A stretch of 44,670 nucleotides of DNA from Chryseobacterium sp. RU37D (GTDB lineage: Bacteria > Bacteroidota > Bacteroidia > Flavobacteriales > Weeksellaceae). Shown in pieces: positions 1 through 7,454 of the stretch. The stretch is taken from contig NZ_FTMM01000025.1 of assembly GCF_900156075.1 (NCBI RefSeq), positions 1-44,670 on the forward strand, given 5' to 3'. The position numbers were made by a program, and so were the translations under genes. The notes beneath the pieces are model-generated. The model searched no databases. It saw nothing but the letters and a program-made list of their open reading frames with translations, and was not told where the DNA came from. Position 1 is the stretch's first letter; each line of letters opens with the position of its first letter.

Positions 1-492
1 TATCCAAACAGAGGTTTTTGTGCCTCTCAGCAAATGCATTTTTATGGTTATAAACTTCATGCGGTTTGTTCTATAAGTGGTATTTTTCAAAGTATAGATT
101 TGAGCCCGGCATCTGTTCACGACATTCACTATTTAAAAGATATTAGAGAACAATTATCAGATTGTACATTGCTTGGCGACAAGGGATATTTGTCGACTGA
201 AATTCAAATTGATCTGTTCAATTACGCACATATTGAATTGGAAACACCTAAAAGAGTGAACCAGAAAGATTACAGACCTCAATTTTATTTGTTCAAAAAA
301 CAGCGAAAGAGGATCGAGACACTGTTTTCGCAATTATGTGACCAATTTATGATTAGACGTAATTATGCTAAATCCTTTGATGGGTTCAAAACAAGGATAT
401 TAGCTAAAATAACAGCTTTAACCGTTGTGCAATTCATCAATAAAGCCTATTTCAATCGAAATATAAATAACTTAAAAGTCAGCATTATTTAA
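1..492 (+). CDS. IS982-family transposase, 5' end outside the window
   Basis: This is the C-terminal part of a DDE transposase. The frame is open from the first base, so the gene starts upstream of the window. The visible protein has GYKLHAVCS near its start, a central LLGDKGY segment that should hold the second catalytic Asp, and RIETLFSQLCDQFMIRR near the end, with the likely catalytic Glu in RIET. This spacing and wording match IS982-family elements common in Bacteroidetes. The first catalytic Asp is not visible. No frameshift or internal stop is seen, so the copy may be intact, but its 5' half cannot be judged here. It lies just upstream of a secreted-protein gene that has its own promoter region. 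Confidence 0.88.
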   Translation, partial: YPNRGFCASQQMHFYGYKLHAVCSISGIFQSIDLSPASVHDIHYLKDIREQLSDCTLLGDKGYLSTEIQIDLFNYAHIELETPKRVNQKDYRPQFYLFKKQRKRIETLFSQLCDQFMIRRNYAKSFDGFKTRILAKITALTVVQFINKAYFNRNINNLKVSII

Positions 493-506
493 AATGCACA
501 ACGGGT
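1..506 (+). mobile_element. Right part of an IS982-family insertion sequence
   Basis: The transposase gene is followed within 15 bases by tgcacaacgggt (495-506). Read on the minus strand this is ACCCGTTGTGCA, which fits the ACCC-type terminal inverted repeat of IS982-family elements, so the right end is placed at about 506. The left end and the target duplication are outside the window, so the exact boundary is inferred. A near match to the terminal repeat (accgttgtgc, 421-430) lies inside the transposase gene. Confidence 0.65.
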
Positions 507-566
507 AAATAAAATATAAAATTCAATTAAATATTAAAATTTATTTAATATCAATCAAAGTGTTTG

Positions 567-582
567 TACAATAATTATTGTA
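567..582. promoter_or_regulatory. Perfect 16-bp palindrome upstream of a secreted-protein gene
   Basis: The sequence TACAATAATTATTGTA is its own reverse complement. It lies 50 bases before the start codon of the following gene, in the gap after the IS982 end, where an operator would be expected. It is AT-only apart from one C and one G, so part of the symmetry could arise by chance in this AT-rich gap. No regulator can be named. Confidence 0.35.
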
Positions 583-631
583 TCTTAGAAGATTAACTGA
601 GATAAACCATTAAATAATAAATTTTTTAAAC

Positions 632-1387
632 ATGAAAACTAAGTTTTATAGTGCTTTTTTAGCTCTTATGACTATCTCTTCATCCGCTCAGAGCCAGACC
701 GGATGGGTTGGGATTAGTACTCCGAATCCCCACGCTAATCTAGATGTAAACGGAACAATGAAAATCAGACAAACTCCAGTAGCTCCAGCTCTTCCAGGGT
801 ATCAGATTTTAGCTGTTAACTTAAACACAGGTGGGGATTTCCAGGTTGCACAAATAACCCCTCAACTTATTTCTGATTATGTAATAGGCCAAGTAAATAC
901 GACCAATGGAATTTCTACATCAGTATATGCGGCGAGAAAAACATCAGGGCTCAGCCTTATTAACGTAGGTGTTTTACCAAGTGGTTTCAGACCCGTCAAT
1001 TTTTCGACTACTGAGAGAAAATTAGGCCTAGAATCATTATTTTCCGATACAGATTATACTTATATAGTTCCTACCCACGGTGTTTATGCAGTAGGTTTCT
1101 CCTTCCGTTACGGCACAGGTTTACAGGCAGCTTTATTATCCAGCTCACCAGGAGTAGGAATCTTAAGAACAAGGGCAGGAGCATCAACTCTGATTGATAA
1201 CCGCACTTTCAATGGTGCTAATCTTGGTTTACTGAGCTTAACAATTTCCGAATCAAGCATTAATAATCTCTTTACTTTCCAGGCAGGAGATAAGATTTCT
1301 TTCGGAATTACAAGAGCTTCGGTTCTGGAAGTGGGTGCATTGGGCTCCAGTATAAGCTCATTTTACATATATAAAGTTTCGAACTAA
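632..1387 (+). CDS. Secreted protein of unknown function, possible C1q/TNF-like C-terminal domain
   Basis: The 251-residue product begins with a signal peptide (MKTKFYSAFLALMTISSSAQSQ) and is probably exported. Mature residues about 23-50 (GWVGISTPNPHANLDVNGTMKIRQTP region) resemble the start of many Bacteroidetes surface and tail-fibre-like proteins. The second half has short strand-like segments such as YTYIVPTHGVYAVGFSFR and FTFQAGDKISFGITR, which recall the beta-sandwich layout of C1q/TNF-like domains; this is a pattern impression only. It ends without an obvious type IX sorting domain. It stands alone between an insertion sequence and a membrane-protein gene, and an A-rich leader precedes the ATG. 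No function can be assigned with confidence. Confidence 0.7.
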   Translation: MKTKFYSAFLALMTISSSAQSQTGWVGISTPNPHANLDVNGTMKIRQTPVAPALPGYQILAVNLNTGGDFQVAQITPQLISDYVIGQVNTTNGISTSVYAARKTSGLSLINVGVLPSGFRPVNFSTTERKLGLESLFSDTDYTYIVPTHGVYAVGFSFRYGTGLQAALLSSSPGVGILRTRAGASTLIDNRTFNGANLGLLSLTISESSINNLFTFQAGDKISFGITRASVLEVGALGSSISSFYIYKVSN

Positions 1388-1475
1388 ATATTTTACACAG
1401 TTTAATCACTCTATAGAAGCAATCCGTTGTACAAAGTATAACGGATTACTTATTTTTAAAGGCATATAAATTGTT

Positions 1476-1483
1476 TATATTTG
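1476..1483 (+). promoter_or_regulatory. Bacteroidetes -7 box TATATTTG upstream of the DUF2339 gene
   Basis: TATATTTG matches the TAnnTTTG box used by the primary sigma factor of Bacteroidetes. It overlaps an in-frame TTG at 1481, so that TTG would lie in the promoter. This supports the ATG at 1502 as the real start. Confidence 0.6.
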
Positions 1484-1501
1484 ACTATCAAAAAACATAC
1501 A

Positions 1502-3721
1502 ATGATTTATCCCCTTATCATTTTACTCATCATTCTTATGATTATTATCTTTAATAATCTGAACCAGAAAATCCTGAGGCTTGAAAGAGAAATTAAAGAG
1601 CTCAGCAAAAAGCTCAAAAAAAACCCTGAAGCTGAAGCAAAAGAGAATATTACCCCGCTCGTACAATTTTCTGTCAAAAATCAAAGAACTTCAAATGATA
1701 CAGACGTAAAAATCAACGAAGAAATCCCGCATACATCAATCTATAACAAGCTAAATCCTGCATTTGATTTTCTAAAACACAATGCACTGGCAATTATCGG
1801 GATATTTACCCTTGTTCTGGGCATAGGCTATTTCGTGAAATATGCTATTGATAAAAACTGGATCGGCGAAGCTGCGAGGGCGGGGATCGGACTTCTGACA
1901 GGAGCTGCAATTATGATAACGGGGCATTTTCTAAGGAAAAATTATACTGCTTTTTCATCAATTATTACCGGGGGCGGAATTGCTGTTTTGTATTTTACAA
2001 CAACTATTGCTTTCCGGGAATACCATTTGTTTTCACAGTCTGTTGCTTTTTCAATCACCTGTTTGATTACGCTCATTTCTATCGCTCTTTCTTATTACTA
2101 TAAAAGTGAGATTTTAATTATTTTTTCTTTATTCGGAGGCTTTCTTGCTCCGTTGATGATTAGTACGGGGCAGAGCAATTACCCGTTTTTATTTGCTTAT
2201 TTAACGGTTTTAAACATCGGTATGCTGTCTGTTTTTTTCCTGAAAAACTGGAAAAGCGTGGGCTGGATTGCTTTTGTCTTCACCAGTATTTATCTTTTTT
2301 ACTGGACTGTAGAAAAGACAGCGTTTTTAAGCATTTATTTCTATATACTTACCTATATTATTTTCTACGCCTTTGCGTTGAGAAATTATATTAAAGTAAG
2401 AATTTTATCTTCCCTTGATATTTTGATGCTGGTTTTAATTAACTTTAGCAGCATTATAGGTTTGGTTTATATTTTTAATAAATTGCACTATGAACCCGTT
2501 ATTATTTTCCCGATTAGCTTTGCTATTGTCAATTTATTTTTACTTTACAGAGAATATTCAAAAAAGAATTTTGGTATAAGCTATTCTGTTTTTGCAGGTA
2601 TTACCATAAGTCTTTTTACCATAGCGATTGCATTACAGTTTAAGACCCACCTTATTACAAGTGTCTGGGCTGTAGAAGCTACCCTGCTGCTATTCATATG
2701 GAAGAAGACCAATCTTACCATTTTTAAATTTTGTTTTTATGTATTATTCCCTTTAACTATTATTGCTCAGCTCATTACATGGTTAGAATATGCTGACGCT
2801 AAAAACCTTGCCATCATCTTTAATCCTGTTTTTTTAACAAGCTCAATAACCGTGATTACCAGTTTTGTCAATTTAATTTTATTAAGGAAATTTTCAGACA
2901 GTAATAAAAAAAGTATTGGTTTTTTTGAAAATATCCTTACCATTTTAAGTTACGGAATCATTTATATTGCTCTATTATTAGAAATAATTTACCATATTTC
3001 CGGAAGACCGTGGATTATTATTTTTAGTATTGCTGTTCTTTTCAGCTTATATTATATTTCCTTAATTGTATTATCCAGGAAGAAACTTGAGATTAATCAA
3101 ATTCTTGAAACAGGGCTTATTTATATATTTTTATCATTAATTATGATCAATGCATCAGTTTCCGGATCGGGACTTATTTTTAATTTTTTATTGAAAAAAG
3201 TTCCGCTGAATCATTATTTTTTTTATCTTCTCTACTGGATACCCTTTGCTTTTATCCTTTTAAAATTTTTACCAAAATCACACTTTTTAAAAATAAAATT
3301 CTCATACTGGTTTGTTTCTTTAGCGTTTATTATAGCCATCAGCTGCGAGCTTTATAATGCATACCTTTTAATAAACACCAATGGAATTTCGGAAATCAAT
3401 AAGCTGGGAGAGCATTTCAGAATACTTTATTTACCAATTATCTGGGCAATTCTGGCGAGCATTCTTATTTATAAAGGATTAAAGACAGAAAATTCCGAAT
3501 ACAAAAAAATAGGTTTTGTACTGATTGCAATAACTATTTTGAAGCTTTACACTTATGATGTCTGGGAGATGGATAATGTGTCAAGAATCATAGCATTTAT
3601 CATACTGGGAATCATATTATTATTAAGCTCATTTTTATTTCAAAGGCTTAAAAAAATCATTAAAAATATGGTTGAAAAGAAGCCCGAAGACATGAAAAGA
3701 GAGAACACAGAATCACAATAA
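1502..3721 (+). CDS. DUF2339 family polytopic membrane protein
   Basis: The 739-residue protein starts with one hydrophobic segment, then a charged coiled-coil-like stretch (ILRLEREIKELSKKLKK) and a polar linker. The remainder is almost wholly membrane-spanning, with roughly twenty or more hydrophobic segments. The region FLKHNALAIIGIFTLVLGIG, followed by the GEAARAGIGLLTGAA segment, is typical of the DUF2339 family of predicted inner-membrane proteins, whose function is unknown. I chose the ATG at 1502 over an in-frame TTG 21 bases upstream because that TTG lies in a promoter box. The gene has its own promoter and is followed by about 100 bases before the next gene, so it is probably monocistronic. 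Confidence 0.9.
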   Translation: MIYPLIILLIILMIIIFNNLNQKILRLEREIKELSKKLKKNPEAEAKENITPLVQFSVKNQRTSNDTDVKINEEIPHTSIYNKLNPAFDFLKHNALAIIGIFTLVLGIGYFVKYAIDKNWIGEAARAGIGLLTGAAIMITGHFLRKNYTAFSSIITGGGIAVLYFTTTIAFREYHLFSQSVAFSITCLITLISIALSYYYKSEILIIFSLFGGFLAPLMISTGQSNYPFLFAYLTVLNIGMLSVFFLKNWKSVGWIAFVFTSIYLFYWTVEKTAFLSIYFYILTYIIFYAFALRNYIKVRILSSLDILMLVLINFSSIIGLVYIFNKLHYEPVIIFPISFAIVNLFLLYREYSKKNFGISYSVFAGITISLFTIAIALQFKTHLITSVWAVEATLLLFIWKKTNLTIFKFCFYVLFPLTIIAQLITWLEYADAKNLAIIFNPVFLTSSITVITSFVNLILLRKFSDSNKKSIGFFENILTILSYGIIYIALLLEIIYHISGRPWIIIFSIAVLFSLYYISLIVLSRKKLEINQILETGLIYIFLSLIMINASVSGSGLIFNFLLKKVPLNHYFFYLLYWIPFAFILLKFLPKSHFLKIKFSYWFVSLAFIIAISCELYNAYLLINTNGISEINKLGEHFRILYLPIIWAILASILIYKGLKTENSEYKKIGFVLIAITILKLYTYDVWEMDNVSRIIAFIILGIILLLSSFLFQRLKKIIKNMVEKKPEDMKRENTESQ

Positions 3722-3828
3722 ATCAATATATTAATAATGATTATTTAATTGAATGTGAATTTTTATTCATAATTTCTAAAAAATAACTATATTTATCAAG
3801 TTTTAACAGTCACTTATTCCTGAAAGTT

Positions 3829-4263
3829 ATGAAAAAATTATTCTACTCTTTTTTATTATTATCTTCAGCTACTCTGTTTGCACAGAAGAATCCTTCAACC
3901 AAATTTGCAATTTCCAATGATATTGTGGGTACAGTAGAAATGTTCAGCCCTTATAATAATGTTATTCAAAGTATGAATGTTTATAAAACACCTGCAAATC
4001 TTCCGGCAAACCTTAAGAAATACAGCTATATTGCAGAAAACGGATTAACGGAAATCAAAATGAAAAAAGGTCAGGATAATATCGACAGGCTTCCGCTTTC
4101 AGACCTTAATGTGCAGTTCGGCCTTCCTAAAGACACTCCGGTTCTTATTGACGGCTATGAGTTTGCAGATACCAATACATTAGTATTCGGAAATATACTG
4201 AACAATATGGAAGTCGTTGACAGAGGCGGAAAAAAAGCTGTATCAGTTACCACAAAAAAGTAA
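3829..4263 (+). CDS. Small secreted protein of unknown function
   Basis: The 144-residue product has a clear signal peptide, MKKLFYSFLLLSSATLFAQ, with likely cleavage after FAQ, so the mature protein is about 125 residues and periplasmic or surface exposed. The mature part is soluble, with no membrane segment, cysteine or known motif that I can recognise. It contains GLPKDTPVLIDGYEFADTNT and ends in a basic tail. It sits alone between the DUF2339 gene and the convergent rarA gene, and a bidirectional hairpin terminator follows its stop codon. No function can be assigned. Confidence 0.75.
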   Translation: MKKLFYSFLLLSSATLFAQKNPSTKFAISNDIVGTVEMFSPYNNVIQSMNVYKTPANLPANLKKYSYIAENGLTEIKMKKGQDNIDRLPLSDLNVQFGLPKDTPVLIDGYEFADTNTLVFGNILNNMEVVDRGGKKAVSVTTKK

Positions 4264-4285
4264 TTTCCTAGATCATATTTAAATG

Positions 4286-4313
4286 AAAAGGATGGTCAGA
4301 TGAGTATCCTTTT
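4286..4313. terminator. Bidirectional hairpin terminator between convergent genes
   Basis: AAAAGGAT and ATCCTTTT form an 8-bp stem with a 12-base loop. It is followed by a T run on the plus strand and by A-rich sequence that gives T's on the minus strand. It can serve both the secreted-protein gene and rarA, whose stop codon touches the T run. Confidence 0.75.
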
Positions 4314-5591
4314 TTAATATTTATTATTCCATTTTCTCTTTAATTCTTCATAAATTTTCTTCTCTGTGGCATTGTTTCCGGGCTCATAGAGCTTTACATC
4401 CTTTATTTCCTGAGGAAGAAAATCTTGGTCTACAAAATTCCCTTCGTAAGAATGGGCATATTTATATTCTTTGCCATAATCCAGATCTTTCATCAGCTTT
4501 GTCGGCGCATTTCTCAGATGTAACGGAACCGGCAGATTTCCTGTCTGTTTTACCAAAGCCATTGCATCATTAATAGCCATATACGTCGAATTACTTTTTG
4601 GGGAAACTGCCAGATACACAGCCGTTTCACTTAAGATGATCCTCGCTTCCGGGTTTCCGATCACATTCACGGCCTGGAAGCAGTTATTAGCCATCACCAA
4701 CGCGTTCGGATTGGCCAGTCCAATATCTTCAGCCGCCAGGATCAGCATTCTTCTGGCAATAAATTTAATATCTTCCCCACCCGCGATCATTCTCGCCAAC
4801 CAATACACTGTGCCATTCGGATCACTTCCCCGCATCGATTTAATAAAAGCTGAAATAATATCGTAATGTTGCTCTCCGTTTTTATCATAAAGCGCCATCG
4901 TTTCTTGTAAAACTTCTAGAACATCTTCATTTTTAACCTGCTTTTTATCAGAATTTCTATATTGATTTAAAACCAATTCCACGGAATTGATAAGTTTCCT
5001 GGCGTCACCACCAGAATATTGTATAAAAGCTTCTTTTTCAATAATTTTAAAACCCGTCTTTTCATCATTATTATATTTTTCCGAAGCAATGTCAATTAGT
5101 TCTTCTAGTTTTTCATAGTTCAGTGCCTTGAGAATATAAACCTGGCTTCTGGAAAGCAATGCCGAAACCACCTCAAAGCTCGGATTTTCTGTGGTAGCAC
5201 CAATTAAAACGATCCAGCCTTTTTCAACTGCATGAAGCAGGGAATCTTGCTGAGACTTATTAAAACGGTGAATTTCATCAATGAATAAAATCGGTGATTT
5301 TCCGGAAAACAGGTTCTGTTTCTTTGCATCCTCAATCACATCACGAACATCCTTCACCCCCGAAGAAACCGCAGAAAGCTTATAAAATTTCCGTCCCGAC
5401 TTTTCGGATATGATTTCCGCCATCGTCGTTTTACCCGTTCCCGGCGGTCCCCAGAAAATAAGAGAATTCAATGTATTGTTTTCCAGCATTTTCCTAATCG
5501 TTCCTTTTTCCCCGGTAAGGTGCTCCTGCCCAAGAACATCGTCTAATGTTTTAGGTCTTAATTTTTCAGCTAGTGGGATATTTTGATTCAA
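4314..5591 (-). CDS. rarA: Replication-associated recombination protein RarA (MgsA), AAA+ ATPase
   Basis: RarA is a clamp-loader-like AAA+ ATPase that acts at stalled replication forks. The 425-residue product has the family's usual length and begins with the typical LAEKLRPKTLDDVLGQEH box. Walker A is GPPGTGKTT (residues 48-56) and Walker B is FIDEIHRF (about 103-110), followed by the sensor stretch GATTENPSFEV. The C-terminal half contains SAFIKSMRGSDPNGTVYWLARM and the LPVPLHLRNAPTKLMK segment that separate RarA/WRNIP1 proteins from RuvB and DnaX. It is transcribed away from yidD across a 210-base gap and shares a terminator with the gene on the other side. No oddities are visible. Confidence 0.96.
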   Translation of the reverse strand: MNQNIPLAEKLRPKTLDDVLGQEHLTGEKGTIRKMLENNTLNSLIFWGPPGTGKTTMAEIISEKSGRKFYKLSAVSSGVKDVRDVIEDAKKQNLFSGKSPILFIDEIHRFNKSQQDSLLHAVEKGWIVLIGATTENPSFEVVSALLSRSQVYILKALNYEKLEELIDIASEKYNNDEKTGFKIIEKEAFIQYSGGDARKLINSVELVLNQYRNSDKKQVKNEDVLEVLQETMALYDKNGEQHYDIISAFIKSMRGSDPNGTVYWLARMIAGGEDIKFIARRMLILAAEDIGLANPNALVMANNCFQAVNVIGNPEARIILSETAVYLAVSPKSNSTYMAINDAMALVKQTGNLPVPLHLRNAPTKLMKDLDYGKEYKYAHSYEGNFVDQDFLPQEIKDVKLYEPGNNATEKKIYEELKRKWNNKY

Positions 5592-5786
5592 GATTTTTAT
5601 TTAATTTATTAAATTGACTGATAATTTTTTCGTGTGGAATTTCTAATGATATAACTTTTTTTAAATTAAAATTGAATTTATATTTTTCATATTACTATTA
5701 TATCCAAACAACTCCAGATAAATACATTCAAGTATTCTGCCATTGAAACTTCTAACAAATTTAAACTAATTTTAAATTTTTTACCC

Positions 5787-5794
5787 TATTTTTG
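5787..5794 (+). promoter_or_regulatory. -7 box TATTTTTG immediately upstream of yidD
   Basis: TATTTTTG fits TAnnTTTG. Only seven bases separate it from the TTG start of yidD, so transcription should begin within a few bases of the start codon. No clear -33 TTTG was seen at the expected distance. Confidence 0.55.
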
Positions 5795-5801
5795 TAGCGT
5801 T

Positions 5802-6044
5802 TTGAAACTTACATTCAATAAAATCATTACATTTCCTCTGGTAATTTTGATAAGATTTTACCAATGGTTTATATCGCCATTACTACCCAAAAACTGCCGT
5901 TATGAACCTAGCTGCTCACACTATATGGTAAAAGCATTACAGGTTCATGGGATTTTTAACGGATTTTGGCTGGGAATGAAAAGAATTTCAAGATGCCATC
6001 CATGGGGAGGAAGCGGATATGATCCTGTTCCGCCTAAAAAATAA
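5802..6044 (+). CDS. yidD: Membrane protein insertion efficiency factor YidD
   Basis: YidD is a small inner-membrane-associated protein that helps YidC insert membrane proteins. The 80-residue product carries the family core: [20 protein letters not shown], then [14 protein letters not shown], and the C-terminal [17 protein letters not shown]. The three conserved cysteines are present. The N-terminal hydrophobic/amphipathic stretch precedes the core. The only plausible start is TTG: no ATG precedes the conserved region in this frame, and starting at the TTG gives the expected MKLTFNKI beginning. A promoter box ends seven bases upstream, which suggests a leader of only a few bases. lgt follows 31 bases after the stop, so the two genes are probably co-transcribed and both serve envelope protein maturation. 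Confidence 0.93.
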   Translation: MKLTFNKIITFPLVILIRFYQWFISPLLPKNCRYEPSCSHYMVKALQVHGIFNGFWLGMKRISRCHPWGGSGYDPVPPKK

Positions 6045-6075
6045 TATCAATTAATAAAATTACTAAAAAATAGAA

Positions 6076-7344
6076 ATGAGTAATATTTTTTTCAGAATTT
6101 ATCTCGTAATATTTGCGTTGATCACGCAATGTTTTTTTGCGCAAAATTATCCTGACGGAATGTCTGACGGAAGCTTAAAGATCAATTCCAACACTGTTCC
6201 CATAAAAATTTATTCTACAACAGAAGTAGAGGATCTGAATGGATTTCCGGACAAAAAAATCAACAGCAATGTAGTAGTCATCCTTAATGAATCGAATTTT
6301 GAACCTGCTTATTTTAATTATAGTACGGCAACTTTAGTAAAATTTAAAGAATACGGTTATCAGCTTTTAGATAAAAAATTTAAGTTGATCACAACTCCGG
6401 CAACTCAGCAAAATATTGAAAATTTTAAATATGCCGTAAAATCAGACAAGCCAATTACAGCGTCGGATAATGTATCCCTGGAAACTCCCTTCAAAATCTG
6501 GGATCCCTCAAAAGGTCTGCAGCTAGGCCCGATTACATTGCATTTCTACAGTTTGATGTTCATTTTTGCATTTGGTTTCGGATATATTTTAATGAATAGA
6601 ATTTTTAAAATCGACAATATTAATCAAAAATATTTAGAACCGCTTTTTACCTGGACCCTTATCGGAACGATCCTTGGAGCAAGATTGGGACATGTTATTT
6701 TTTATCAGCCGGAACTTTTCCGAGAAGATTTCTGGAGTGTCTTTTTGCCAATCAGCACAAAAAATGGTTTAAAATTTACAGGTTTTTCAGGTCTGGCCAG
6801 CCACGGAGCAACTATCGCATTGATTTTCACCACTTTATATTATTCATTTAAAATCATTAAAAAAAATCCGTTCTGGGTATATGACAGATTAGGAATTGTT
6901 GTTTCCTTAGGAGGAGCTTTCGTAAGACTTGGGAATTTTTTCAACTCTGAAATTATTGGGAAGCCTGTAGATCCTAGCTCTCCTTTTGCAATACTTTTTC
7001 CACAGCAGAGCAGCGAGTACGGAGTAACAGTTCCACGTTATCCATCACAGTTATTTGAAGCTTTCGGATATATTTGCCTGTTTATACTTTTATGGATTTT
7101 ATATAAAAAAACCGATAAAAAATACCAGCAGGGGTGGCTATTTGGATTGTTTTTTATCATTCTTTGGGCCATCAGATTCTTTGTAGAATTCCTAAAAGAA
7201 CCACAGGGCGACGAGTTTATCCAGTTCGCAGGATTGAATACCGGACAAGTGCTTTCAATTCCTTTCATGATTGCCGGTGTGATTATTATGATCGTCTCTA
7301 AAAAGTTCAAAATCACGGAGGAAGAAAACCAAAAGCCTGAGTAA
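6076..7344 (+). CDS. lgt: Prolipoprotein diacylglyceryl transferase with an extra N-terminal periplasmic domain
   Basis: Lgt transfers diacylglycerol from phosphatidylglycerol to the lipobox cysteine of prolipoproteins in the inner membrane. The catalytic part occupies residues about 148-415 and has GARLGHV (201-207), the conserved His in SHGA (242-245), and the family signature GGAFVRLGNFFNSEIIGKP (279-297) with its essential Arg and Glu. About seven membrane segments are visible. Before this lies a signal-peptide-like helix (residues 1-23, ending CFFAQ) and about 120 polar residues, so the protein is 422 residues against roughly 270-300 for typical Lgt. The extension is in frame and uninterrupted, and it starts at an ATG 31 bases after yidD. 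Its role is unknown; a periplasmic domain fused to Lgt is the simplest reading. Confidence 0.93.
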   Translation: MSNIFFRIYLVIFALITQCFFAQNYPDGMSDGSLKINSNTVPIKIYSTTEVEDLNGFPDKKINSNVVVILNESNFEPAYFNYSTATLVKFKEYGYQLLDKKFKLITTPATQQNIENFKYAVKSDKPITASDNVSLETPFKIWDPSKGLQLGPITLHFYSLMFIFAFGFGYILMNRIFKIDNINQKYLEPLFTWTLIGTILGARLGHVIFYQPELFREDFWSVFLPISTKNGLKFTGFSGLASHGATIALIFTTLYYSFKIIKKNPFWVYDRLGIVVSLGGAFVRLGNFFNSEIIGKPVDPSSPFAILFPQQSSEYGVTVPRYPSQLFEAFGYICLFILLWILYKKTDKKYQQGWLFGLFFIILWAIRFFVEFLKEPQGDEFIQFAGLNTGQVLSIPFMIAGVIIMIVSKKFKITEEENQKPE

Positions 7345-7352
7345 CAGGCTTT
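7332..7352 (+). terminator. Hairpin overlapping the lgt stop codon
   Basis: AAAGCCTG and CAGGCTTT form a compact stem whose loop includes the lgt stop codon. It lies just upstream of a larger palindrome, and the two probably act together as a transcription end. Confidence 0.5.
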
Positions 7353-7377
7353 CAACAGAAGTTTTTATTTAAACATA

Positions 7378-7411
7378 AAAAGTCAAATTTGAAATTTCAA
7401 ATTTGACTTTT
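7378..7411. terminator. Perfect 34-bp palindrome between convergent lgt and nnr
   Basis: Two 17-base arms, beginning AAAAGTCAAATTTGAAA, are exact reverse complements with no spacer. A-rich and T-rich ends give U-tracts on either strand, so this fits a bidirectional terminator. The core is unusually long and low in GC for such an element. Confidence 0.6.
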
Positions 7412-7454
7412 ATTTTGTTGCTGTTATAATTGTTGTCAGCTTATGGTCTATCAT

